A DNA stretch of 64,000 nucleotides from Comamonas testosteroni (GTDB lineage Bacteria; Pseudomonadota; Gammaproteobacteria; Burkholderiales; Burkholderiaceae_C), in the NCBI RefSeq assembly GCF_014076415.1, contig NZ_CP043568.1, positions 4,030,001 through 4,094,000 on the forward strand, read 5' to 3'. The position numbers and the translations under genes were made by a program. Below the pieces are notes generated by a model that searched no databases, had not been told where the DNA came from, and was given only the letters and a program-made list of their open reading frames with translations. Position 1 is the first letter of the stretch; each line of letters begins with the position of its first letter. Shown here one piece after another: positions 34,857 through 44,116 of the stretch.

Positions 34857-36560
34857 TCAATGCCCGAGCACGTACTGGCCCGGAGCGTCATACAAGGGCC
34901 CGCCGCTCGTGCCGCCCATGCGCGGCGGAGCTATCGGTGTGCCGGATCTGTTCTTGAGCCACTCGTCCCATGCCGGCCACCAGGAGCCCTGGCGCTGCTC
35001 GGCCTCCTGCAGCCACTGCTGGGCGACAATGTCCCGAGCGCCGACAGGCCGAGTGAGCAGCTGATAGCGGCGTCGCGGATGACCGGGCTCACTGACAATG
35101 CCGGCGTTGTGGCCGCCACTCGTCAGCACAAAGGTGATTTCAGCCGCAGTGTGATGGTGGAGCTTGAATACCGATTGCCAAGGCGCTACATGATCGGTAA
35201 GCGTTCCCACACAGAAGATGGGCACTTGCAGATTGAGAAGCGAGACCGGCTTGCCATCGACCGGATAGCGGCTTTCACTGAGATCGTTATTCAGAAACAG
35301 ACGGCGCAGGTATTGCGAGTGCATCCTGGCAGGCATGCGCGTGGCGTCGGCATTCCAGGCCATGAGATCGCTCATCGGTGCCCGCTCGCCCAGCAGGTAT
35401 TGATTGACCATGCGCGACCACAGCAGATCATGGGAGCGCAGCATCAGGAACGCGCCCGCCATCTGATCGGCGCGCAGATAGCCTTGCTGGGCCATCTGAG
35501 CCTCAAGCAGGCTGACCTGCGCTTCGTCGATGAACAGCGCCAGCTCGCCAGGTTCGGTGAAATCGGTCTGCGCGGCCAGCAAGGTCATCGATGCCAGACG
35601 CTCGTCTCCATCGCGCGCCATCGCGGCCGCCACAATGGCCAGCAAGGTCCCACCCAGACAATAGCCCGCTGCATGCACCTTCTGCCCCGGGACGATGGCC
35701 GTGACGGCATCCAGCGCAGCACGCCAGCCCAGCTCGACATAGTCGTCCATGCCCAGATCTCGATCGCCGGCATCGGGGTTCTTCCAGGAGACGCAGAACA
35801 CCGTATGTCCCTGATCGACCAGATACCTGATCAGCGAATTGTGCGGCGACAGATCCAGGATGTAGTACTTCATGATCCAGGCCGGCATGATCAATACCGG
35901 CTCGGGATGGACCTTGTCGGTTGTCGGCGCGTACTGGATCAGCTCCATCAGCGAGTTGCGCAGCACCACCTTGCCAGCGGTGACGGCCACATCGCGCCCC
36001 ACCTGAAACCCCTCGCAGCCCGCAGGCGGCATGTTTGCGAGCTGCGCGTGCACATCTTCCATCAGGTACTGGAAGCCACGCACCAGATTCGCCCCGCCCT
36101 CTTTGACGGTGCGCTCCAGAACTATCGGGTTGGTGGCCAAAAAGTTCGCAGGCGAAAGCATATCCAGCCACTGCCTGCCCCAGAATCCGACCAGACGCTC
36201 GTGGTGTCTTTCAACACCCGGAACGCCTTGGGCGGCAGCCTGCCACCAGCGTTGCTGAGCGGCAAGGCCCGCACTCATGACCGTGAACGGCCATTGCTTC
36301 CATTCAGGATCCTGAAAGAGACGCTCCGCCTCCTGTGTCTGTGGCCCGCCATAGCAAAGCCTGACCCATTCCTCCAGCGCCAGCCTTGCCAGATCCAGAC
36401 GCTTTCCCGGACTGATGGCAAGGTTGCCCGCCCAATCCATCCAGGCCTGCCATTGGGACTCGGGGGAAACCGACAGCCATTGCTGCGCCCACATCGCACG
36501 CACAGCTTGATCAAGTTGCTGGCTGGAACTGAACTGAGCTTCGGCCTTGCGGTCAACCAT
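34857..36560 (-). CDS. phaC: Poly(3-hydroxyalkanoate) synthase, class I type
   Basis: The 567-residue enzyme polymerises 3-hydroxyacyl-CoA. The PHA synthase N-terminal domain is followed by the alpha/beta-hydrolase core with the lipase-like box GYCLGG (nucleophile Cys301). The histidine region is SGGHNAG, and the aspartate is expected in the segment ending GTLTDHVAPW. The ATG at 36560 is preferred to an in-frame TTG at 36587. It leads a minus-strand set of phasin, DUF3141, pta and ackA. There is no phaA or phaB here, so a main phaCAB locus may lie elsewhere and this could be a second synthase. Confidence 0.93.
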   Translation of the reverse strand: MVDRKAEAQFSSSQQLDQAVRAMWAQQWLSVSPESQWQAWMDWAGNLAISPGKRLDLARLALEEWVRLCYGGPQTQEAERLFQDPEWKQWPFTVMSAGLAAQQRWWQAAAQGVPGVERHHERLVGFWGRQWLDMLSPANFLATNPIVLERTVKEGGANLVRGFQYLMEDVHAQLANMPPAGCEGFQVGRDVAVTAGKVVLRNSLMELIQYAPTTDKVHPEPVLIMPAWIMKYYILDLSPHNSLIRYLVDQGHTVFCVSWKNPDAGDRDLGMDDYVELGWRAALDAVTAIVPGQKVHAAGYCLGGTLLAIVAAAMARDGDERLASMTLLAAQTDFTEPGELALFIDEAQVSLLEAQMAQQGYLRADQMAGAFLMLRSHDLLWSRMVNQYLLGERAPMSDLMAWNADATRMPARMHSQYLRRLFLNNDLSESRYPVDGKPVSLLNLQVPIFCVGTLTDHVAPWQSVFKLHHHTAAEITFVLTSGGHNAGIVSEPGHPRRRYQLLTRPVGARDIVAQQWLQEAEQRQGSWWPAWDEWLKNRSGTPIAPPRMGGTSGGPLYDAPGQYVLGH

Positions 36561-36917
36561 AGCGGCCCCTTTTTTGCTGCATGGCAATAACGCAACATCT
36601 TATGCGCTGCAGAAGTTGTTGCATAGTCACGACCTACCGGGGGTTGAGCCACATCAAGCTCCCGCAGCCGGAAGCGCTCCGGCATGCGGCGGCCGGCCCC
36701 AAACACCGGGCTGCTGCAGCTAAAAGAACTCTGCAGCCTTGTCTGGATCAGGCCTGCCACCGAAGCTATTGGTCATGGTTTGCAAGCTGAACGCACACCA
36801 CCGCCTGCTGACGCAAGCAGCGCTGTTTTCTCATTGTGTGCAATAATGGAGAGCTTTTATGCGGAAAGTACACCGGACAGGCTGGTGCGGCTCCCGCACT
36901 TGACCAAAGGAAAGATC
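36561..36917. promoter_or_regulatory. Divergent promoter region between phaC and rpmE2
   Basis: About 355 bases. On the phaC side GCAACATCTTATGC and AGAAGTTGTTGCATAG hold GCAAC/GTTGC inverted half-sites reminiscent of PhaR-type operators, unverified. On the rpmE2 side, GTGCAATAATGG at about 36839 may be a -10 region. No gene is seen. Confidence 0.4.
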
Positions 36918-37163
36918 ATGAAAGAAGGCATTCACCCCAATTACCGCGAAGTTCTGTTCGTTGACATGTCCAACGGCTTCAAGTTCGTGACACGTTCTTG
37001 CGTTTCCACCAAGGAAACCGAAAACTTCGAAGGTAAAGAGTACCCTCTGTTCAAGCTGGATACCACTTCTGAATCGCACCCCTTCTACACTGGCACACAA
37101 AAGTCGGTGGACAACATGGGTGGCCGCGTGGAGAAGTTCCGCAACCGCTTCGGCAAGAAGTAA
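36918..37163 (+). CDS. rpmE2: 50S ribosomal protein L31, type B
   Basis: The 81-residue protein starts [19 protein letters not shown] and ends KFRNRFGKK, as in type B L31. It lacks the zinc-binding CxxC motifs of the zinc-containing form, having a single cysteine. AAAGGAAAG upstream marks the start. Whether a zinc-type rpmE exists elsewhere is not visible. A strong terminator follows. Confidence 0.97.
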   Translation: MKEGIHPNYREVLFVDMSNGFKFVTRSCVSTKETENFEGKEYPLFKLDTTSESHPFYTGTQKSVDNMGGRVEKFRNRFGKK

Positions 37164-37180
37164 TTCTTACTTTTTTGCTG

Positions 37181-37220
37181 AAAAGGCAGCCCGGGCAACC
37201 GTGCTGCCTTTTTCTTTTTT
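37181..37220 (+). terminator. Rho-independent terminator of rpmE2
   Basis: AAAGGCAGC and GCTGCCTTT form a 9-bp stem with a 12-base loop, followed by TTCTTTTTT, 18 bp after the stop. Confidence 0.88.
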
Positions 37221-37338
37221 GGGTGCCGCTCGACGGAATCCCAATGCTCCTATCATCGGAGCACCAAGCGCTTTGACCTCAAGCGCTTTCGCCTGATCTG
37301 GCCGTGCAAATTCGCACAGCCGCTACTGGATTGATTGC

Positions 37339-39066
37339 GTGAACCAGCCCACACCCGCCATCGTTGCCCAAAGCGCTGTACGCCGCCTGCCGCGCTGGGC
37401 CCTGCTTTTGCTGTGCCTGGCCTATGTGATTCCCGGCTTTGTCATGCGCGGCCCCTGGCGCTCCAACGATATGGAGGCCTTTGGCTACATGCGCGAGCTG
37501 GCGCTGGGCAAGACCGACTGGCTGGCCCCCAAGCTCTCGGGCCTGGCTCCCAGCATGGACGGTCTGCTGCCCTACTGGCTGGGTGCCTTGTCCTTGCAGG
37601 GTTTCGAGTGGCTGCTCGGCGCCGAAATGGCGGCGCGCCTGCCCTTCATCGCCTTGCTGGTCGTGACCCTGGGCGCCACCTGGTGGGGAGCCTACTACCT
37701 TGCACGCACGCCTGGTGCGCAGCCCGTGGCCTTTGCCTTTGGCGGGGAAGCCCAGTTGATCGACTATGCCCGCGCCATGGCCGATGCAGCTTTGCTGGCC
37801 CTGGTTGCCTGCCTGGGCCTGGCCCAGCTCTCGCATGAAACCACCAGCTATGTCACGCAGCTGGGCTGCACGGCGCTGCTGTTTTTTGCAGCTGCGGCCA
37901 TGGCCTATCACCCCAGGAAGTCAGCCGCGGCACTGCTATTCGGCCTGCTGGGATTGGCCCTGAGCGGCGCCCCCACTCTTTCCGTGCTGTTCGGACTTGG
38001 CTGCGGCGTGATCGCCTTCACTCAGCGCAGCTGGGGCGACAATCCCGGCCGCGCCCACCGTCAGGCCCGCACCTGGGCCGCAGCCTGGCTGGCCGCCACG
38101 GTGCTCGCAGCCAGCCTGACCACGGCCCTGGATCAATGGGTCTGGCATCTGGTGGACTCGTTCAAGGACTGGGAAGCCCTGCTGCAACTGCTGCTGTGGT
38201 TCTGCTGGCCTGCCTGGCCCCTGGCTTTGTGGACGTTGTGGGTCTGGCGCCGCCAGATTGCCTTCCCCGGCCACAACCCGCATCTGTCCATCGCCCTGCT
38301 GTTTGCCACAGTCCCGGTGGCTGCCTGCCTGAGCAGTACCCCGGCCGATCGGGCACTGCTGCTGGGGCTTCCCGCCATCGCCACCCTGGCCGCCTTCGCC
38401 CTGCCCACTTTCCGCCGCAGCATCAGCGCGCTGATCGACTGGTTCACGCTGCTGTTCTTTACGGCATCCGCAATTGCCATCTGGGTGGTCTGGCTGGCGT
38501 TTCAGACCGGATTCCCGCCCAAGATCGCAGCCAATATTGCGCGTCTGGCTCCGCAATTCGAGGCCAGTATCTCCTGGCCCACGGTCATCGTGGCACTGTT
38601 CGCCACGGCCGGCTGGTTTGTGTTGGTGATCTGGCGCACCTCGCGCAATCGCGCAGCCATCTGGAAGAGCCTGGTGCTCCCGGCCGGAGGCGCCACACTG
38701 AGCTGGGTGCTGCTGTCCACACTCTGGATGGAGCCGCTGGATCATGCTCGCAGCTATGAATTCCAGATGACACAGCTGGGCAGCGAACTCAGGCAGAACG
38801 GCGCCACAAGCTGCGTGCTGACCTACGGCCTGGGCCGTTCGCAGATTGCGGCCGTGCGCTACTACACTCATGTGGACACCGCGCTGCTGCGCCGCAGCGC
38901 CCCTGGCGACTGCGGCTGGGCGCTGGTCGATGCAGACCGCTGGGCGGGCGATCACAATCGCAAGCTGCGCCAAGGCTGGAATGAAGTCAGCCGCATCACC
39001 CGTCTGGCCGGTCAAAAAGAAGTTCTGGTACTGCTCAAGTACACCGGCCCCAAAGCCGCACCATGA
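37339..39066 (+). CDS. GT39/ArnT-like multi-span membrane glycosyltransferase-type protein
   Basis: This 575-residue protein has about 11-12 membrane helices and a C-terminal periplasmic domain of about 120 residues. An early RGPWRSNDMEAFGYMRELA holds the acidic residue typical of the first loop of GT-C enzymes such as ArnT and PMT. GT-C enzymes transfer sugars from lipid-linked donors on the periplasmic side. Substrate and product are unknown. The start is a GTG at 37339. Its stop overlaps the start of a MATE transporter (ATGA), so the two are probably translated together. Confidence 0.72.
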   Translation: MNQPTPAIVAQSAVRRLPRWALLLLCLAYVIPGFVMRGPWRSNDMEAFGYMRELALGKTDWLAPKLSGLAPSMDGLLPYWLGALSLQGFEWLLGAEMAARLPFIALLVVTLGATWWGAYYLARTPGAQPVAFAFGGEAQLIDYARAMADAALLALVACLGLAQLSHETTSYVTQLGCTALLFFAAAAMAYHPRKSAAALLFGLLGLALSGAPTLSVLFGLGCGVIAFTQRSWGDNPGRAHRQARTWAAAWLAATVLAASLTTALDQWVWHLVDSFKDWEALLQLLLWFCWPAWPLALWTLWVWRRQIAFPGHNPHLSIALLFATVPVAACLSSTPADRALLLGLPAIATLAAFALPTFRRSISALIDWFTLLFFTASAIAIWVVWLAFQTGFPPKIAANIARLAPQFEASISWPTVIVALFATAGWFVLVIWRTSRNRAAIWKSLVLPAGGATLSWVLLSTLWMEPLDHARSYEFQMTQLGSELRQNGATSCVLTYGLGRSQIAAVRYYTHVDTALLRRSAPGDCGWALVDADRWAGDHNRKLRQGWNEVSRITRLAGQKEVLVLLKYTGPKAAP

Positions 39067-40436
39067 AAGGCGAGCTGCAATACATAGGCCGGCATGCAGG
39101 TACCGTGCTGGCCGGGCAGCTGGCCGTCATGGCCTTTGGCACCACCGATACCATCGTGGCCAGCCGCTATTCCAACGATGCCGTGGCCGCCCTCTCCGTA
39201 GGGTCGGCCATTTTCATCAGCGTCTATGCCTCACTGATGGGCATTTTTCAGGCTCTTCTGCCCTTGTGGTCCGAACAGCGGGGTGCCGGTCTGCCGCAGG
39301 CCATCGGCCATTCGCTGCGCCAGTCCATGTATCTGTGTGCACTGGCCTGCGTGCTTGGCATGGCGGTGCTGCTCATGCCCGGCGCACTGCTGCGCTGGAC
39401 CGATGTGCCCGATGCGCTGCAACTGGAGGTCAAGCGCTATCTCGCCGTACTGGCCTGGGGCTTGCCACCGGCGCTGCTGTTTCGCATCTACAGCGCGCTC
39501 AACCAGGCGCTAGGCCAGCCCAAGCTGGTCACCTGGCTGCAACTCATCTCGCTGCTGATCAAGATTCCCTTGTCCATCTGGTTCACCTTTGGCGGCTTGG
39601 GCCTTGCCCCCCTGGGAGCAGTGGGCTGCGCACTGGCCACGCTGCTGGTCAACTACACCATGTTTGCCGTGGCCCTGTGGCTGATGCGCACTCAGGATTT
39701 CTATGCTCCGCTGGCGCTTTGGCAGAGGCTGGAGCGCCCTGACTGGCTGCAGCTGGGCCGCTTCTGCCGCCTTGGCATCCCTGCAGGCCTGGCCATTCTG
39801 GTGGAAGTCACCTCCTTCACCCTCATGGCCCTGTATGTGGCAAGGCAGGGCTCGCTCTCGTCTGCCAGCCACCAGATCGCCGCCAATCTGGCCGCCATCT
39901 GCTATATGGTTCCGCTGTCCCTGGCCATTGCGACCAGCGCCCGCGTCAGCTACTGGCGCGGCGCCGGTGACGAAGCCCGGGCCAGCACGCTGATTCAACA
40001 GTGTTTCAAGCTTGCTCTGCTCATCGGTATTGCGACAGCAGCTACGCTCTTGATCGCTCGCACCTGGATTGCAGACATCTACACCGACTCCCCGCGGGTG
40101 CTGGCAATGACGTCCTGGCTGCTGATCTGCGTGGCTGCATACCATGTGGCGGACTGCGTGCAGACCTATTGCATTTTCGTGCTGCGCTGCTATCGCGTGA
40201 CCGTTGCGCCTCTGGTGATTTATTGCCTGCTGCTGTGGGGCGGCGGCCTGGGCCTTGGCTACTGGCTGACCTACCGATGGCAAGCAGCCGAAGGCTGGCT
40301 GGACTGGCAGGCCACGCCCATGCCCTTCTGGGTTTGCAGCGCGGCAGCCCTGTTTGTCACAGCCATGGCCTTCAGCAGCATTTTGCACAGAGCCATACGA
40401 CCTCCAAAGCTGCAGGCCCAGCCCAGGGCCTCCTAA
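39063..40436 (+). CDS. MATE-family efflux transporter
   Basis: The 457-residue protein has 12 membrane helices in two related halves of the MOP superfamily. The first half has FGTTDTIVASRYSNDAVAAL and the second RLGIPAGLAILVEVTSFTLM, with ASHQIAANLAAICYMVPLSL following, as in NorM-type proteins. It would export cationic compounds using sodium or protons. Because it is coupled to a GT-C-like protein, a role in moving a lipid- or sugar-linked intermediate is also possible. It ends 4 bp inside the convergent phoR end. Confidence 0.88.
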   Translation: MKGELQYIGRHAGTVLAGQLAVMAFGTTDTIVASRYSNDAVAALSVGSAIFISVYASLMGIFQALLPLWSEQRGAGLPQAIGHSLRQSMYLCALACVLGMAVLLMPGALLRWTDVPDALQLEVKRYLAVLAWGLPPALLFRIYSALNQALGQPKLVTWLQLISLLIKIPLSIWFTFGGLGLAPLGAVGCALATLLVNYTMFAVALWLMRTQDFYAPLALWQRLERPDWLQLGRFCRLGIPAGLAILVEVTSFTLMALYVARQGSLSSASHQIAANLAAICYMVPLSLAIATSARVSYWRGAGDEARASTLIQQCFKLALLIGIATAATLLIARTWIADIYTDSPRVLAMTSWLLICVAAYHVADCVQTYCIFVLRCYRVTVAPLVIYCLLLWGGGLGLGYWLTYRWQAAEGWLDWQATPMPFWVCSAAALFVTAMAFSSILHRAIRPPKLQAQPRAS

Positions 40437-41830
40437 TGAGAAAGTGCCTTGGCGGGTACTTCAGCAGCTGCCCGCACACGGCTGGGCGGGAAGGTGACGG
40501 CGAATTCCGACCCCTTGCCCAGCTCACTCTGGATGCTGAGCCTGGCGCCATGCCGCTGCAGCACATGCTTGACGATGGCCAGCCCCAGGCCAGTGCCGCC
40601 CGTATCGCGTGAGCGGCTGCGGTCCACGCGATAAAAGCGCTCCGTCAGACGCGACACGTGCTTTTCGTCGATGCCGGGGCCGGAGTCCTTGACGGCAAAG
40701 CGGGCCGATCCATCGGGCAGCAGTTGCCAGCGCACATCGATCTGCCCACCGGCCGGCGTGTAGCGCATGGCATTGGCCAGCAGATTGGAAAACGCACTGT
40801 GCAGCTCTGCGCTCGCACCTGCCAGATCTCCGGCCTGCCGCAGCGCCTGCTCATCAGGAAAGTTCAGCACATGGGGTTTGGCCTGTTTGCGCGTCAAGGC
40901 ATTGGACAGGCCGCGAGCCTCGTTCTCACAGCGATTGAGCAGCTGCGCCACCGACACCCAGTCATTGTTGCTGGGCAGCGGGCTTCCCTCCAGGCGCGAC
41001 AAGGTCAGCAAGTCCTCGACCAGATGCTGCATGCGCTCGGCCTGCTGGGCCATCAGCTCCAGATAGCGCCTGCGCTCGTCTTCCTCGAGCGGCAGGTTCT
41101 GCAGGGTCTCGACAAAACCGGCCAGCACGGTCAGAGGCGTGCGGATTTCGTGCGAGACATTGGCCACGAAGTCGCGGCGCATGGCCTCGGCCTGCTCCAG
41201 CGCCGTCACATCGCGCGCCAGCAGCAGCTTGCGCCCTTCACCGTAGCCGTAGAGCTGCACCGACAGCTTGACCGGCCGCGAAGGTGTGCTTTCGCGCCCC
41301 TGCATGACCAGGTCATGGCTGAAGTCCTGCGCCGCAAAATAGGCACTGAACTGAGGATCTCGCACCAGATTACCAATGCTTTGCAGCACATCGCGCTCGG
41401 CATCAAAGCCGAACTGCTTGGCAGAAATCTGATTGCACCATTCGATGCGGCCCTGTGCATCGAGCAGCACCACACCATTGGGACTGGCCTGCAAGGCAGA
41501 CAGAATGTCATTGAGCCGCTGATCGCCCTGCTGCACCTGCTGCACGCTCTGGCGAATCCAGCGGCGCATGCGCACGCTGGCCTCGCCCCAGATCCCTGCC
41601 AGATTGGGCACCGCGCCCAGCTCCGACTGACGCAGCCAGTGCAGCAGACGCGCGCCATTCCAGCTGTCCACCAGCCACCATATCCAGCCGCCGATCAAGG
41701 CGCCCGTCATGGCAGCCACGCATTGCTGCAGCACCGTCGCACCGGGTGCAACGAGATAGGCCCACAGCAGCCATACCACCAAGGCTGCCGCGACCTGAGA
41801 AGCCAACAATCGAAAACCACGCCACCCCAT
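40433..41830 (-). CDS. phoR: Phosphate regulon sensor histidine kinase PhoR
   Basis: The 465-residue kinase has two N-terminal membrane helices (ALVVWLLWAYLVAPG, TGALIGGWIWWLV), a PAS-like domain (about 110-220, PNGVVLLDAQGRIEWCN), the H-box FVANVSHEIRTPL and an ATPase domain with VKDSGPGIDEKH and TGGTGLGLAIVKH. There is no large periplasmic sensor, as usual for PhoR, which reads phosphate status through PhoU and PstB. It follows phoB by 66 bp. Its stop overlaps the convergent MATE gene by 4 bp with no terminator seen between them. Confidence 0.95.
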   Translation of the reverse strand: MGWRGFRLLASQVAAALVVWLLWAYLVAPGATVLQQCVAAMTGALIGGWIWWLVDSWNGARLLHWLRQSELGAVPNLAGIWGEASVRMRRWIRQSVQQVQQGDQRLNDILSALQASPNGVVLLDAQGRIEWCNQISAKQFGFDAERDVLQSIGNLVRDPQFSAYFAAQDFSHDLVMQGRESTPSRPVKLSVQLYGYGEGRKLLLARDVTALEQAEAMRRDFVANVSHEIRTPLTVLAGFVETLQNLPLEEDERRRYLELMAQQAERMQHLVEDLLTLSRLEGSPLPSNNDWVSVAQLLNRCENEARGLSNALTRKQAKPHVLNFPDEQALRQAGDLAGASAELHSAFSNLLANAMRYTPAGGQIDVRWQLLPDGSARFAVKDSGPGIDEKHVSRLTERFYRVDRSRSRDTGGTGLGLAIVKHVLQRHGARLSIQSELGKGSEFAVTFPPSRVRAAAEVPAKALSH

Positions 41831-41896
41831 ATTTGCTTTCAGTTGTGATTTTTGACGACCCAGCCAGGCCGGGCCGAGGTTCGGGGGGAAGTGCTG

Positions 41897-42592
41897 TCAG
41901 GCCATGGCCTGGGCGCTGAAGCGGTAGCCCGCACCGCGCACGGTCTCAATCAGAGCACCCGCCACACCCAGCGATTCTCGCAAGCGCTTGACGTGCACGT
42001 CCACGGTGCGCTCTTCAATGAAGACATGATCGCCCCAGACCTTGTCGAGCAACTGCGCACGGCTGTGCACGCGCTCGGGGTGCTTCATCAGATAGTTGAG
42101 CAGCTTGAACTCGGTGGGACCGATCTTGAGCAGATCGCCCTGCCAGCTCACGCGGTGGGCCGCAGCATCCAGCACCAGCTCGCCAATGCTGACCTTGTCC
42201 TGCACCTGCTCAGGCGCACGGCGACGCAGCACGGCACGAATGCGGGCCAGCAGCTCCTGGGTGGAGAAAGGCTTGGTGATGTAGTCATCCGCACCGGCAT
42301 CCAGGCCAGCCACCTTGTCGGGCTCGTCGCCACGCGCCGTCAGCATGAGGATGGGCACGGCCTTGGTACGGCTGTCGGCACGCCATTTGCGAGCCAGAGA
42401 CAGTCCGCTGGCACCGGGCAGCATCCAGTCGAGCAAAATCACGTCGGGCAGCACGGCATCGAGCTCGCGCTGCGCCGAAACACCGTCTTCCGCCCATACG
42501 GGCTGGAAGCCGTTATGCCTCAAATTGACCGCGATCAACTCTGCAATCGCAGGTTCGTCCTCCACGATGAGGACCATGGGCATCTTCTTCAT
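41897..42592 (-). CDS. phoB: Phosphate regulon response regulator PhoB
   Basis: This 231-residue OmpR-type regulator has a receiver domain with the acidic pair EDE, the phospho-acceptor aspartate in LLDWMLPG and the lysine in ITKPFS. A winged-helix DNA-binding domain follows, with VHSRAQLLDKVWGDHVFIEERTVD in parts and HVKRLRESL. It activates genes with repeated CTGTCAT-type boxes; such boxes lie before pstS and ppk in this window. GGAGG upstream supports the start. Confidence 0.97.
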   Translation of the reverse strand: MKKMPMVLIVEDEPAIAELIAVNLRHNGFQPVWAEDGVSAQRELDAVLPDVILLDWMLPGASGLSLARKWRADSRTKAVPILMLTARGDEPDKVAGLDAGADDYITKPFSTQELLARIRAVLRRRAPEQVQDKVSIGELVLDAAAHRVSWQGDLLKIGPTEFKLLNYLMKHPERVHSRAQLLDKVWGDHVFIEERTVDVHVKRLRESLGVAGALIETVRGAGYRFSAQAMA

Positions 42593-42610
42593 CCCTGAGT
42601 AGCCTCCGTC

Positions 42611-43312
42611 TTACAACACCGCAGATTCGATTTCGGCCATGGTCTGATGGCGCACATCCTTGCCCTCGACCAGGTAGATGATCAGCTCGGCCACGTTCTT
42701 GGAGTGGTCGCCGATACGCTCGATGGCCTTGGCCAGGAACAGCAGGTCCAGGCTGGCGGAGATGGTGCGCGGATCTTCCATCATGTAGGTGATGAGCTTG
42801 CGCACAAAGCCGTCGAACTCTTCGTCGATCAGATCGTCTTCACGCAAGATGGCAACCGCCGCCTTGGTGTCCAGCCGGGCAAAGGCATCCAGGGTCTTGC
42901 GCAGCAGCTCGGAAGCCATCTGTGCCGCCATGCGCAACTCGCCGCTGGGCAGCGAACGGGCAGCGCCGCTTTCGATGATGGACTTGACCATGCGGGCCAT
43001 CTTGCAGGCTTCGTCGCCCATGCGCTCCAGGTTGGCCGTGGCCTTGGAGAAGGCGATCAGCAGGCGCAGGTCGCGGGCCGTGGGTTGGCGGCGTGCAATG
43101 ATGGACGACAGCTCATGGTCGATCTCGACCTCCATGGCGTTGACGCGCTGCTCGGTGCTGATGACCTGCTCAACCGCCTCGGTACTGAAGCTGGTCAGTG
43201 CATAGACGGCATTGCTGATCTGCGACTCGACCAGACCGCCCAGCTCCATGACGCGGGCAGAGACACGATTGAGTTCGGAGTCGAACTGCGTGGACAAATG
43301 TTTTTCTGTCAT
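42611..43312 (-). CDS. phoU: Phosphate transport regulator PhoU
   Basis: The 233-residue protein is two repeats of a three-helix bundle, with metal-binding ExxxD-type motifs such as RMGDEACKMARMV and RIGDHSKNVAELI. It holds PhoR inactive when phosphate is plentiful. The ATG at 43312, 10 bp after the pstB stop, is chosen; an in-frame upstream ATG at 43399 lies inside pstB. It sits between pstB and phoB, the usual order. Confidence 0.96.
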   Translation of the reverse strand: MTEKHLSTQFDSELNRVSARVMELGGLVESQISNAVYALTSFSTEAVEQVISTEQRVNAMEVEIDHELSSIIARRQPTARDLRLLIAFSKATANLERMGDEACKMARMVKSIIESGAARSLPSGELRMAAQMASELLRKTLDAFARLDTKAAVAILREDDLIDEEFDGFVRKLITYMMEDPRTISASLDLLFLAKAIERIGDHSKNVAELIIYLVEGKDVRHQTMAEIESAVL

Positions 43313-43322
43313 TTTTAAGTCC

Positions 43323-44099
43323 TTAGCCGAAGCGGCCTGTGATGTAGTCTTCCGTTTCCTTGCGCTGGGGCTTGAAGAACATTTTTTCGGTGTCGCCAAA
43401 CTCCACCAGATCCCCCAGGTACATATAGGCCGTGTAATCGCTGCAACGGGCGGCCTGCTGCATGTTGTGTGTCACGATGACCACGGTGTAGTCGTTCTTC
43501 AGCTCCGCAATCAGCTCCTCGATCTTGGCCGTGGAGATGGGGTCCAGCGCCGAGCAGGGCTCGTCGAGCAGCAGCACCTCTGGCTTGATGGCAATGCCGC
43601 GCGCGATGCACAGACGCTGCTGCTGCCCGCCCGACAGACCAGAGCCGCTTTGCTGCAGCTTGTCCTTGACTTCGCTCCACAGTGCCGCCTTGCGCAGCGC
43701 CCACTCCACGCGGTCGTCCATGTCCGAGGCGTTTAGATTCTCGAACAGCTTCACGCCGAAAGCGATGTTGTCATAAATGGACATGGGGAACGGCGTGGGC
43801 TTCTGGAACACCATGCCGACCTTGGCACGAATCAGGGCCACATCCTGCTTGCTGGTCAGCAGGTTGTCGCCGTCCAGCATGATCTGACCTTCGGCGCGCT
43901 GCTCGGGATAGAGCTCGAACATGCGGTTGAAGGTGCGCAGCAGCGTGGACTTGCCGCAGCCCGAGGGGCCGATGAAGGCCGTGACCTTCTTCTCGGGAAT
44001 ATCGAGATTGATGTTTTTCAGCGCGTGAAACTTGCCGTAGTAGAAGTTCAGGTCGCGCACGGCCAGCTTGATGTTGGCGGGAGCAGTGGTTGCAGTCAT
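43323..44099 (-). CDS. pstB: Phosphate ABC transporter ATPase PstB
   Basis: The 258-residue ATPase has Walker [10 protein letters not shown], signature [14 protein letters not shown] and Walker [12 protein letters not shown]. Pst-specific residues are seen at the start ([18 protein letters not shown]) and the end ([11 protein letters not shown]). It powers high-affinity phosphate uptake with PstA, PstC and PstS. It begins 18 bp after pstA. Confidence 0.98.
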   Translation of the reverse strand: MTATTAPANIKLAVRDLNFYYGKFHALKNINLDIPEKKVTAFIGPSGCGKSTLLRTFNRMFELYPEQRAEGQIMLDGDNLLTSKQDVALIRAKVGMVFQKPTPFPMSIYDNIAFGVKLFENLNASDMDDRVEWALRKAALWSEVKDKLQQSGSGLSGGQQQRLCIARGIAIKPEVLLLDEPCSALDPISTAKIEELIAELKNDYTVVIVTHNMQQAARCSDYTAYMYLGDLVEFGDTEKMFFKPQRKETEDYITGRFG

Positions 44100-44116
44100 G
44101 ATCTTGAACTTTCGAA

